In this document: positions 1-9,413 of the stretch, piece after piece
Position numbering within the stretch: position 1 is the stretch's first letter
Layout of the letters: the number at the start of each line of letters is the position of its first letter
NCBI GenBank assembly: GCA_001311545.1
Contig: BBBL01000032.1
Location: 1-10,518, forward strand
Reading direction: 5' to 3'
From: Thermus kawarayensis JCM 12314
Lineage (GTDB): Bacteria > Deinococcota > Deinococci > Deinococcales > Thermaceae
DNA: 10,518 nt
Notes under the pieces: generated by a model
The model's input: only the letters and a program-made list of their open reading frames with translations
Database searches by the model: none
Told to the model about the DNA's origin: nothing
Translations under genes and position numbers: made by a program

Positions 1-1
1 C

Positions 2-250
2 CTCCTCCCCACCCCCTTGGGGGACCAGACCCTGGGCCTCCGCCTCACCCCCCTGACGGAAGGGGACGCCCGGGAGCTCCTAAGGCCCTTGGAGGGCCGC
101 GCCCACCTCGAGGCCTACAAGGAGCTCGTCCTCCGGGTTTCCCGGCTTTTGGAGGAGTTCCCCCAGGTGGAAACCCTGGAGCTCCATCTCCAGGGCCCCC
201 GGGTGGCCCGCCACCGGGTGGTCCTGGCGGAGGGCGCATGGAGATCCTGA
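2..250 (+). CDS. C-terminal part of an acyl-CoA synthetase (ADP-forming)-like / ATP-grasp protein, 5' end outside window
   Basis: The frame is open from the first bases of the window to a TGA at 248-250, so only about the last 82 residues are seen. The segment RLTPLTEGDARELL, followed by a helical stretch and RVSRLLEEFPQVETLEL, resembles the C-terminal ATP-grasp region of the NDP-forming acyl-CoA synthetase family. There the usual pattern is RLAPLT..DA.EM, then a helix, then an (L)..FPEI.ELD strand. Members convert acyl-CoA, ADP and phosphate to acid, CoA and ATP, or occur fused to acetyltransferases. The catalytic residues lie upstream of the window, so activity cannot be judged. Its end overlaps the start of the methyltransferase gene by 13 bases, which suggests one transcript and coupled translation. 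The family call rests on a short remembered pattern; a diverged or non-enzymatic relative is possible. Confidence 0.5.
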   Translation, partial: LLPTPLGDQTLGLRLTPLTEGDARELLRPLEGRAHLEAYKELVLRVSRLLEEFPQVETLELHLQGPRVARHRVVLAEGAWRS

Positions 251-1004
251 GCCCCAAGAACCCCCGGGTGAAGGCCTGGGCGGCCCTGAAGGAGCGCAAG
301 GAGCGGGAAAAGACGGGGCTTTTCCTGGTGGAGGGAAGGCGGGAGGTGGAAAGGGCCCTGGAAGCCGGGCTGGAGCCCGTGGCCCTCCTCCTTGGGCCCA
401 GGGCGGACCTGGAGGCGCCCCTTTCGGGGAAGGCCGAGGTGGTGCGCCTGGGGGAGGCCGCCTTGGAGCGGGTATCCAGCCGGGAAAACCCGGCCCAGGT
501 CCTCGGGGTCTTCCGCCTTCCCCGTAAAGACCTCTCCCGGGTGCACCTCCCCCCCCATCCCCTGGTCCTGGTCCTCCTGGGGGTGGAAAAGCCGGGGAAC
601 CTGGGGGCCATCGTGCGGAGCGCCGACGGGGCCGGGGCGGACCTCGTCCTGGTGGCCGAGGGGGTGGACCTCTTCAGCCCCCAGGTCATCCGCAACTCCA
701 CGGGGGTGGTCTTCTCCCTCCCCGTCCTCCCGGTCCCCCAGGAGGAGGCGGCCCGTTTCCTAGAGGAGAAGGGCCTCTTCCTGGTGGCCGCCACCCCCCG
801 AGGGGAGAGGGTCTACTGGAGGAGGACTACCGAAAGGGGGTGGCCTTCCTCCTGGGGGCGGAGGACCAGGGCCTGCCCCCAGGGTGGCTGGCCCGGGCCC
901 ACGCCCGGGTACGCGTCCCCATGCGGGGCCGGGCGGACAGCCTCAACGTCTCCGTCACCGCCGCCCTCCTCCTCTACGAGGCCCTGCGCCAGCGGTCCTT
1001 ATAA
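238..1004 (+). CDS. SpoU/TrmH-family RNA 2'-O-ribose methyltransferase (apparent frameshift near 818)
   Basis: Members methylate a ribose 2'-OH in rRNA or tRNA using S-adenosylmethionine. The N-terminal part (about residues 1-90) has the substrate-binding layout of the family: a [17 protein letters not shown] stretch, then [16 protein letters not shown]. The SPOUT catalytic domain follows. Motif 1 is [20 protein letters not shown] (about 121-140). A motif 2-like [11 protein letters not shown] follows. Motif 3 appears only after a frame change: [24 protein letters not shown] and a terminal LLLYEAL. The frame breaks at 818-819, where TACTGGAGGAG should read TACTGGGAGGAG; one added G joins the frames and gives about 255 aa ending at TAA 1002-1004. 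Without it the frame runs on to 1116 across the groE promoter, which is implausible. The ATG at 238 has GGAGGG only 3 bases upstream and overlaps the previous gene. Whether the target is 23S rRNA or tRNA cannot be told. Confidence 0.85.
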
Positions 1005-1021
1005 GGGTCCCCTCAACCCCC

Positions 1022-1050
1022 TTGACAAAGGCCTGCCCGGGCAGAATAAT
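1022..1050 (+). promoter_or_regulatory. groES-groEL promoter (sigma-A type)
   Basis: TTGACA at 1022-1027 matches the -35 consensus exactly, a 17-base spacer follows, and AATAAT at 1045-1050 matches the -10 consensus in 5 of 6 bases. The predicted start of transcription is near 1057. The spacer holds a perfect 12-base palindrome, CTGCCCGGGCAG at 1033-1044. The promoter begins 18 bases after the methyltransferase stop, with no clear terminator between, so some read-through from upstream is possible. Confidence 0.85.
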
Positions 1051-1059
1051 GACCCTTGG

Positions 1060-1086
1060 TTGACACTCTCACCCTTTGAGCGTCAA
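1060..1086 (+). promoter_or_regulatory. CIRCE-like inverted repeat (probable HrcA operator)
   Basis: TTGACACTC (1060-1068), nine spacer bases (1069-1077) and GAGCGTCAA (1078-1086) form an inverted repeat whose arms pair at 8 of 9 positions. The 9-N9-9 geometry is that of CIRCE (TTAGCACTC-N9-GAGTGCTAA), the operator of the heat-shock repressor HrcA, and the CTC...GAG inner bases are kept. It lies just downstream of the predicted transcription start and upstream of the groES ribosome site, the usual place for CIRCE. That HrcA binds here is inferred; hrcA is not in this window. Confidence 0.8.
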
Positions 1087-1100
1087 AGGAGGGAGTGGAT

Positions 1101-1406
1101 ATGGCTGCGGAGGTGAAGACGGTGATCAAGCCCCTAGGCGACCGGGTCGTGGTGAAGCGGATTGAGGAGGAGCCCAAGACCAAGGGCGGCATCGTCCTGC
1201 CGGACACCGCCAAGGAGAAGCCCCAGAAGGGCAAGGTGATCGCGGTGGGCACGGGCCGCATCTTGGAGAACGGCCAGAAGGTGCCCCTCGAGGTCAAGGA
1301 GGGGGACATCGTGGTCTTCGCCAAGTACGGCGGCACCGAGATTGAGATTGACGGCGAGGAGTACGTGATCCTCTCCGAGCGCGACCTTTTGGCGGTCCTG
1401 CAGTAA
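1101..1406 (+). CDS. groES: Co-chaperonin GroES (Cpn10)
   Basis: This 101-residue protein forms the heptameric lid that closes the GroEL folding chamber in the cytoplasm. The sequence has the whole Cpn10 pattern: the [16 protein letters not shown] strand near residues 8-23, the mobile loop with [17 protein letters not shown] (the IVL tripeptide contacts GroEL), [27 protein letters not shown] and the closing [14 protein letters not shown]. The ATG at 1101 is chosen because AAGGAGGG (1086-1093) lies 7 bases upstream. An in-frame GTG at 1095 is too close to that site. It is the first gene of the groE operon: its TAA (1404-1406) is followed after 11 bases by the groEL start. The CIRCE-like repeat in its leader suggests heat-shock control. 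The frame is intact. Confidence 0.97.
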   Translation: MAAEVKTVIKPLGDRVVVKRIEEEPKTKGGIVLPDTAKEKPQKGKVIAVGTGRILENGQKVPLEVKEGDIVVFAKYGGTEIEIDGEEYVILSERDLLAVLQ

Positions 1407-1414
1407 GGAGGTGA
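1405..1414 (+). promoter_or_regulatory. groEL ribosome binding site
   Basis: AAGGAGGTGA is fully complementary to the 3' end of 16S rRNA. It overlaps the groES stop codon and lies just before the groEL ATG at 1418, fixing that start. Its strength fits the need for roughly twice as much GroEL as GroES chain per complex. Confidence 0.85.
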
Positions 1415-3046
<1,632 letters not shown>

Positions 3047-3051
3047 TCCCA

Positions 3052-3077
3052 CCCATGCTGGCCCAGGCCAGCATGGG
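3052..3077. repeat. Perfect inverted repeat after groEL
   Basis: CCCATGCTGGCC (3052-3063), CA, GGCCAGCATGGG (3066-3077): 12-base arms that pair perfectly. It lies 5 bases past the groEL stop in the convergent groEL/dnaE gap. There is no T-run on either side, so it is not a standard intrinsic terminator. It may stabilise the groEL mRNA 3' end or assist the hairpin at 3117-3138. Confidence 0.75.
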
Positions 3078-3116
3078 GCCCCGGTAAAAGCAAGCTTCTC
3101 CGAGTCGGTAGAGGGT

Positions 3117-3144
3117 GGGGCCGGGTAAACCCGGCCCCCCTTTT
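3117..3144 (+). terminator. Intrinsic terminator of the groE operon
   Basis: GGGGCCGGGT (3117-3126), AA, ACCCGGCCCC (3129-3138) form a 10-pair GC-rich stem with a tiny loop, followed by CC and TTTT at 3141-3144. The short T-run points to termination of plus-strand transcripts, about 70 bases after groEL. Read on the minus strand, the same hairpin is not followed by T residues. Confidence 0.75.
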
Positions 3145-3160
3145 CCACCCCCCGGGGTGG
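3145..3160. repeat. Small hairpin just past the dnaE stop codon
   Basis: CCACCCC (3145-3151), CC, GGGGTGG (3154-3160) pair perfectly and lie 2 bases beyond the inferred dnaE stop. On the minus strand A residues and G residues follow, with no T-run. It could be part of the dnaE 3' end but is not a standard terminator. Confidence 0.4.
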
Positions 3161-3162
3161 CC

Positions 3163-6100
3163 CTAAAAGGCACCGCCTCTTCCCTGCCCCCTCCGTTCCC
3201 CCCTTCCAGGAAAGCCTCCCGGTCGGGCACCAGGTAGGCGCGGAAGCCCTCGGCCTCCAGGGCCCTCAGGGCCTCCTCCCCCACCCGGGCCTCCCGGAGG
3301 GCGAAGAGGGCCTCCCCAAAGGGGCCCTGGACCCGCACGTAGAGGGGCAGGGGCCCGGGGTGCTCGTCCAGGAGGCCCTTGAGCAGGGCCACCCCCTTTT
3401 CGTCCAGGAGGGCGTGGTCCACCTCCACCTCCAGGGCCTTGGCGGCCTCCCACACCTCCTCATGGGTCCACACCGCCTGGGCGATGACCCGAAGCCCCCC
3501 CTCCTCCCGCTCCACCTCGGCCAGGACCAGGAGGGGGGTGTCCTCCTTGAGCTTGGGGGAGACTCCCTCGTAGGCCCGGCCGAAGACCACCGCCTCCAGG
3601 GCCCCGGTCTCGTCGGAGAGGGTGAAGCGGGCCATCATGCCCCCCGAGCGGGTGGGCTTGCGCGCCACGTCCTCCACCATGCCCGCCAGGAGGACCCGGG
3701 AACGGGGAGGAAACCCCCGGACAAAGTCTTCCAGCTCCTCCAGGGTGCAGCTCGCCGCCTCCCTCAAGCCCGGGTAGCGGAGCACGGGGTGGCCGGAGAC
3801 GTAGATGCCAGGGCCTCCTTCTCGTAACGGAGCCGGGTGATCTCGTCCAGGGGAGGGGTCTCCAGGAGGGGCGGCTCCTCCACCTCGCGAAAAGCCCCCA
3901 CATCCCCGAGCGCTCCCGCTCCCGGACCCCCGCGGCCCAGCGCAGCAGAGGGTCTAGGGAGGCGAGGAGCCGGGCCCGGTCCCCGAAAGCGTCCATGGCC
4001 CCCGCCTTGATGAGGGACTCCAAGGTGCGCTTGTTCACCACCCTCTCGTCCAGGCGCTTCAGGAAGTCCCCAAGGCTCTTGAAGGGCCCGCCCCGTTCCC
4101 GCTCCTCGAGGATGGCCAAGGCCGCCCCCTCCCCCACGTTCTTCACCGCCGAAAGCCCGAAGAGGATCTCCTCCCCCACCACCTTGAAGTCAAAGCCCGA
4201 GCGGTTGATGTCGGGGGGGAGGACCTCTATGCCCATGGCCCGGGCGTCCCGGATGTACTCCGCCACCTTGTCGGAGTCGTGCCGCTCCACGGAGAGGAGG
4301 GCGGCCATGAACTCCACGGGGTAGTGGGCCTTCACGTAGGCCGTCTGGTAGGAGAGGAGGCTGTAGGCCGCGGCGTGGGAGTTGTGGACGATGACGTCCT
4401 CGGCCACGAAGGTGTGGGTGCCCTCCACGGTGAGGTCAAAGACCTCCTCCTCGCCCAGGGGCTCCACCGCCTCCACCCGGTCCCAGTAGACCTCGGCCTC
4501 GGCCAGGCGCAGGAGGGCCAGGCTTCCCGTGAGGGCGGCAAGCCGCTCTAGGGTAGCCCGGGAAAGCCCGCGCCTCCCCCTGCCTGGGCGGAGAAGCCCC
4601 TCGGCCAGGCCCGCCTTCCTCAGGAAGGCCGCCACCTGGCCCTGGGCCACCCGGGCCACCTCCTCCTTCACCTCTTCCAGGAAGGCCAGGGGTAGGACGT
4701 CCTTGGTGCTCCGGCCCGCCCCCCAGGAGGCGAGGAGGGCTTCCAGGTCCTGCCGCCTTTTCCCCACCAGGTAGGGGCCATGGCCTCGGCGAAACGGCGG
4801 GCGGCCTCCAGCCCCCCCAGGAGGTAGACCGCATACCCCTTGCGCCCCCCGGCGAAGCGCTTCTCCACCAGTCGGGACTGAAGCCCGAGGCGGAGGAGGA
4901 GGTGCTGCACGCCCCGGGCCAGGTCCGAGGAGGCGGTGGCGTAGTGGATGAGCCTGCCCTTGGGGTCCACCCCCCCGTCCCCGGTCCAAAGCCGTCCCAG
5001 GAAGCGGGCCAGCTCCTCGGGCGGCAGGCGGTAGACCTCCTCCGGAAGGCGCTTTTCCCTGGCGCCAAGCCCCAGAAGCCCCATCCGCTTGAGAAAGGCC
5101 ACCGCCCCCGACTCCGCCCCCCGGTCCTGGCGCCCCACGTAAAGGTGGGCCACGCCCCGGCGCCAGGCCACCCGGGTGCGGGTGTTGGGGAAGCGCTTCA
5201 GGGCCTCCTCCATGGCGGCGAGCTCCTCCTCCGAGGAGGTGTAGAGGTAGAAGCCGGAGGGATGGCGAAGGTTCCCCTCGGCCAGGGCGAAACCCAGGAG
5301 GTCCAGCTCGTGGTCCTCCAGGTGGGCCGAAGGCCGGTAGGCAGGTGGCGGGGTAGGGCCACGTAGTCCCCGGGAGCCAAGGCCCCAAGGGGCCGCCACC
5401 CTCGAGGGGTGTACACGGGGTGGTTGGCCGTGGCTCCAGGACCCTTCCCGTGGCGGTGCGGAGGGCGTAGACCCGGGCCCTCCCGCTTGGGAAGGCCGCC
5501 ACCACGGGCCTCGGCGCCAGGCGGAGGCGGGCCTCGTCCAGGGAAACCACCCAGACCCCTCCACCCCGCCCCGGACGATCTCTCCCACGCTCACCACCCT
5601 CCCGGTGCGCCAGTCCACCACCTTGGCCCTTGCAGGCAGGCACTTGTTGAAGCCATAGTTGGCGAAGGCCTCCAGCATGTCAAAGAGGCGGTTGGCCTCC
5701 TCCTCGGGCACGCCCCGCTCCTTGGCCCCCCGGACGAAGCGCTCCCGGTGGGCCTTCATCTCCTCCACCTTCTTCTTGCCCATGGAGTTGTGGACCACAA
5801 GGTCCCCGGCCACGAAGTTGGCGAAGGGGGGCACCTGAAGGTCAAAGGTGCGGGCCTTTCCCAAAGGCTCCACCGCCACAATGGGGTCCCACAGAACCTG
5901 ACCCTCCGCTAAGGCCACAAGGCCAGGATCGGCAAAGGCTTCCCAAGGAGGAGCAAGCGGTGACGGGAAAGGTAGCGGCGCGGCGTTTTTAGGTTGAGAC
6001 CGCTGGAAAGGTGGCCGCCCGCAACTCCCACCCTCCTTCCTGCCTCACTCCAAGAAATCCTGCTCCTCCTCTTGGTCTCGGAGATGCGGTAGGCCACTGA

Positions 6101-9100
6101 GGAGGGCACGAGGCGAAGGTGCCAACCCTGTCCTGGAAGCCGCCTTTTCGCCTCGGCTCCAGGGCAGCCATCCGCTCGCGCTTGGCCCCAAGGAGGTGGG
6201 GGCCGATGACTTCCGCAAAGCGGAGGATATCTTCCCGCCCCGAGATCAGGACCTCGTGGGCTCTAGGCCCCTTGGAACGCACCTGGCCTACGATTCCTAA
6301 CCGAAGGAGGAGATGGGCCACGTCCTGCACCAGACCTAGGCTCGCTGAGCTGTAGGAGATCCGCTTTTTCTCCACCGAGCCGTCGGTGCTGAAAAGACGC
6401 CCAAGGAAAAGGCTAAGGCCTCTCTCCGGTAGCGGAACACCTCCTCGGGGACCCGCTTCTCCTCTGCCTTGGCCACCATCCCCGCCTCTTCCACGAGGCG
6501 CTTCACCGGGTCCTGGGCCCCGGCGCTCGGGGGCGAGCTGGCCAGGGTCACCACCCCCGTGGCGGGATGGACGTAGGCTTTGACCCTTGCCCCCAAGGCC
6601 TCGGCGCACCGCCGGTAGGCGGCGAGGAGTTCGGGATCCTTGGAGTAGAAAAAGGCGTTGGGCTTTGGCCCCCTCGGACCGGAAAGCCTCGTGTTCCCGT
6701 CCCCTAGGAGCAGGGCCAAAAGGGTGATCCGTTCCTCGGGCGGGGCTTGGTGCCCACCTGTGGGAAGCTCTGCGGGAACGGCGATGGGGGTACCGAGGGG
6801 CAGGTCGTGGAGCGGTTTCCACCCCTCCAAGGTCAGGAGGGGGTGGTCAGGGGTGAGGACCAGGGTGCGGCCGCTTCGGGTTTTAAGCCGGACCACCTCC
6901 CGGACGCCGCTTTCCAGGACCGCCAGCACCGGGACCCGGTAGAAGCGGTAATCGGGCCCCAGGGAGAGGACCTCCATCCCGGGCTTCACCGCCTCTATGG
7001 GGACCCTCTGTCCCGTGGCGGCATCCAAGACCAGGCTCCCTTCCGCCAAGCACCGGCGCAGAAGGTCCGCCTCCCCCAGGGAGTACCCCGCCACCTGGGA
7101 GGCGATCTGCATGATCTGCTCCTGGTAGACGGGGATGCCGTAGGTCTCGTCCAGGATGGGCCTTAGGTACTTCTCCGCGTGGGGGAACTCGCCGTAGCTC
7201 ACGGGCTCCAGCCCGTGGTGGCGGCGGATGTAGGTGGGGATGTGCTCCATGGGGCCCGGGCGGTAGAGGGAGACCAAGGCGATGATGTCCTCCACCCGCC
7301 TGGGTTTGAGCCCCCGCACCGTGGCCGTCATCCCCCCGGACTCCAGCTGGAAGACCCCCTTGGTCTCCCCCCGGGAGAGGAGCTCAAAGGTCTTGGAGTC
7401 GTCCAGGGGAAGGGTGTCGTAGTCCAGCTCCACCCCACGGGACTCCTTGACGATGCGCTTGGCCTCGTCCAGGAAGGTGAGGGTGCGGAGGCCCAGGAAG
7501 TCCATCTTCAAAAGCCCCAGGGCCTCCACCGCCCCCATGTCGTACTGGGTCACGGGCCGGCCCTCCTGGTCCCGCATGAGGGGAACGAGGTCGGTCAAAG
7601 GCCCGGCGGCGATGACCACCCCGGCGGCGTGGACGGAGGCGTGGCGGTTCAGGCCCTCGAGGCGCATGGCCACCTCCAGGACCTCCCGCACCCTGGGGTC
7701 CTTCTCCATCTCCGCCTTAAGCTCCGGCACCACCTGGACGGCCTCCTGGAGGGGCTTGGGCTTGCCAAACTGCACCGGGATGAGCTTGGCCAGCTCCTCC
7801 GCCTTCTTGTGGGGGATGCCGTATACCCGGGCCACGTCCTTGAGGGCGGCCTTGGAGGCGAGGCTTCCCAGGGTGCCGATCTGGGCCACCTTCTCCTCGC
7901 CGTAGCGCTCCCGCACGTACTGGATCACCCGGTCCCGCTCCCGGTCGGAGAAGTCGGTGTCGATGTCGGGCATGGAGACCTCTCGGGGTTCAGGAAGCGC
8001 TCAAAGAGGAGGCCGAAGCGCAGGGGGTCAATGTTGGTGATGCCCACGGCGTAGGCCACCAGGCTCCCGGCGGCGCTCCCCCGCCCGGGCCCCACGGAGA
8101 TGCCGTTCCTCCGGGCCCAGTTGATGTAGTCCTGCACGATGAGGAAGTAGCCGGGGAAGCCCATGCGCTCAATGACGGAAAGCTCGTAGAGAGCCCGGTG
8201 GAGGATGGCCTCCGCCGTCCACTCCCCCACCCCTTCCAAAGGGGGAAGCTGGGCCCTTAGCCCCTCCCAGGCCCCCTCCTCCACCTGGGCCAAGGCCCAG
8301 GCCAAGGCCTCCCCGTCCCCGTGGGGCGGGAGCTTCCCGAGCCTCCGGAAGATTTCCCGGTAGAAGCCTCGGTGATCCGGTCGGGGTAGCGGCGGAGGAG
8401 GCCCCTGAAGGTGAGCTCCCGCAGGTACTGGGCCTCCGTGCGCCCCTCGGGGAGGGGGAAGCGGGGGATGCGGTAGACCATCTTATCCCCGATGGGGAGG
8501 TCCACGTTGCACATGCGGGCGATCTCCACCGTGTTGTCAAAGGGCTCGTCCCCCCACTCCGCCTCGGGGAGCATGGCCCGCATCTCCTCGGGGGTCTTCA
8601 CGTAGAACTCGTCGCAGGGGAAGCGCCAGCGCTCGGGGTCGTCCAGGGTGCTCTTGGACTGGATGGCCAAAAGGACCTCGTGGGCCCGGGCGTCCTCCTT
8701 GCGCACGTAGTGGCCGTCGTTGGTGGCCACCATCCCGAGGCCGTACTTCCTGGCGAACTCCTTCAGGACCTCGTTGACCTTCCTTTGCTCGGGTAGGCCG
8801 TGGTTCTGGATCTCAATGAAGAAGCGGTCCTTGAAGATGGAGAGGTACTCCTCAAGCCGGGCCTCCGCCAGGTCCAGGCGGTCTTGGAGGATGAACTGGG
8901 GGATCTCCGCCCCCAGGCAGCCGGAGAGGGCGATGAGGCCCTCGGCGTGCTCGCGCAGGATCTCCCGGTCAATGCGGGGCTTTTCGTAAAAGCCCTCCAG
9001 GTAGGCCCGGCTCGCCAGGCGCACCAGGTTCTGGTAGCCCCTAAAGTCCTTGGCCAGGAGGGTGAGATGGAAATAGCCCCCGTCTAGGCCCTTGCCCCGC

Positions 9101-9350
9101 TTGCGGTCAAAACGGCTCTCCGCCGCCACGTAGGCTCGTAGCCGAGGATGGGCTTGATGCCCATGGCCGTGGCCTTCTTGTAGAACTCCACCGCCCCGAA
9201 GAGGTTGCCGTGGTCGGTCATGGCCAAGGCCGGGTCCTCGGGGGTGGTCTCCTGGACCCACTTAAGGAGGTCGGAAAGCTTGGCCGCCCCGTCCAGGAGC
9301 GAGAACTGGGTGTGCTGGTGCAGGTGGGCGAAGCGGAGCTTGCGGCCCAT
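3163..9350 (-). CDS. dnaE: DNA polymerase III alpha subunit (DnaE) precursor with two inteins; 13 apparent single-base deletions
   Basis: This is the replicative polymerase. The N-terminal PHP domain starts [20 protein letters not shown]. The palm has [29 protein letters not shown] and [15 protein letters not shown]. Fingers follow, then tandem helix-hairpin-helix ([16 protein letters not shown]) and an OB fold ([14 protein letters not shown]...[18 protein letters not shown]). Exteins are 9350-7053, 5786-5643 and 4380-3163; inteins lie between. Frames join if one base is restored near 9135, 8367, 7979, 6426, 6122, 5939, 5556-5559, 5434, 5340, 4778, 3889-3893, 3808 and 3169. This gives a 2066-residue precursor and a 1221-residue spliced protein. 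Catalytic aspartates then fall at 463, 465 and 618, as I recall for T. aquaticus DnaE. The last repair ends the protein ..EAVPF at TAG 3165-3163; unrepaired, the frame runs to 2961 inside groEL. The start has no ribosome site but a -10 box 7 bases upstream, suggesting a leaderless mRNA. Confidence 0.95.
4381..5642 (-). mobile_element. Intein 2 of DnaE, with LAGLIDADG-type homing endonuclease domain
   Basis: It starts at a cysteine codon (5642-5640, after FANYGFNK) and ends at an asparagine codon (4383-4381), followed by serine of [12 protein letters not shown]. Blocks: [36 protein letters not shown] with Txx[14 protein letters not shown] (Glu in the acidic position); [37 protein letters not shown] then VHN and +1 Ser. 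Splicing residues are complete. The frame breaks near 5556-5559, 5434, 5340 and 4778; single restored bases give 422 residues. The join at 4778 is best read as [16 protein letters not shown], because intein 1 has [16 protein letters not shown] at the same place. The two inteins also share LLLRLG and a WD...AVEPLG segment before block F, so they are probably related. Thermus DnaE inteins at this site are known. Confidence 0.92.
5787..7052 (-). mobile_element. Intein 1 of DnaE, with LAGLIDADG-type homing endonuclease domain
   Basis: The intein begins at a cysteine codon (7052-7050, after LLRR) and ends at an asparagine codon (5789-5787), followed by serine of SMGKKK. Splicing blocks: [36 protein letters not shown] with the TxxH motif; [22 protein letters not shown] then VHN and +1 Ser. 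All splicing residues (Cys1, block B His, His-Asn, +1 Ser) are present. Endonuclease block C reads [10 protein letters not shown] and block [13 protein letters not shown], each with its acidic residue, so DNA cleavage is plausible. The frame breaks near 6426, 6122 and 5939; one base restored at each gives 423 residues and joins RYR to [17 protein letters not shown] to [12 protein letters not shown], and LLLGK to [14 protein letters not shown]. Codons such as TTA, GTA, CTA and AGA are commoner here than in the exteins, hinting at foreign origin. Thermus DnaE inteins at this site are known. Confidence 0.93.
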
Positions 9351-9363
9351 GGTCCCCAGTTTA
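9351..9363 (-). promoter_or_regulatory. dnaE promoter -10 box, predicted leaderless start
   Basis: On the minus strand TAAACT (9363-9358; plus-strand AGTTTA) fits the TANNNT -10 pattern and is followed by 7 bases and then the dnaE ATG (9350-9348). This spacing would place the first transcribed base at or next to the A of ATG, a leaderless arrangement common in Thermus and Deinococcus. No good -35 hexamer is seen at 16-18 bases upstream (TGCCCC at 17). There is no Shine-Dalgarno sequence before the ATG, which supports the reading. Confidence 0.55.
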
Positions 9364-9365
9364 CC

Positions 9366-9394
9366 TTGCGGGAAGGGACCGGGGCAGCTAAACT
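9366..9394 (+). promoter_or_regulatory. Toxin-antitoxin operon promoter
   Basis: TTGCGG (9366-9371) as -35, a 17-base spacer, and TAAACT (9389-9394) as -10. The predicted start is about 9401-9402, just before ATG codons at 9405 and 9408, so the mRNA would be leaderless or nearly so. The ATG at 9396 would then lie upstream of the transcript. The -35 shares only the TTG with consensus. The same TAAACT hexamer serves dnaE on the other strand. Confidence 0.55.
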
Positions 9395-9395
9395 A

Positions 9396-9413
9396 ATGCA
9401 TGAAATGATGCAT
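9396..9413. promoter_or_regulatory. Paired ATGCAT palindromes, candidate antitoxin operator
   Basis: ATGCAT occurs at 9396-9401 and again at 9408-9413, 12 bases apart, about one helical turn. The second copy sits in the longer palindrome GATGCATC (9407-9414). They span the predicted transcription start. Antitoxins of the Phd/YefM family commonly repress their own promoter by binding paired palindromes at the start site. The role here is inferred from position and symmetry only. Confidence 0.35.

Noticed and set aside
1060..1065. TTGACA at 1060-1065 as the -35 box of a second groES promoter
   Set aside because: No -10-like hexamer lies 16-18 bases downstream, where the ribosome site falls. 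The hexamer is the left arm of the CIRCE-like repeat.
4381..7052. Free-standing homing endonuclease genes or group I introns inside dnaE
   Set aside because: The insertions are in frame with the exteins after correction and carry splicing blocks A, B, F and G with Cys1, His-Asn and Ser+1. They are therefore inteins.
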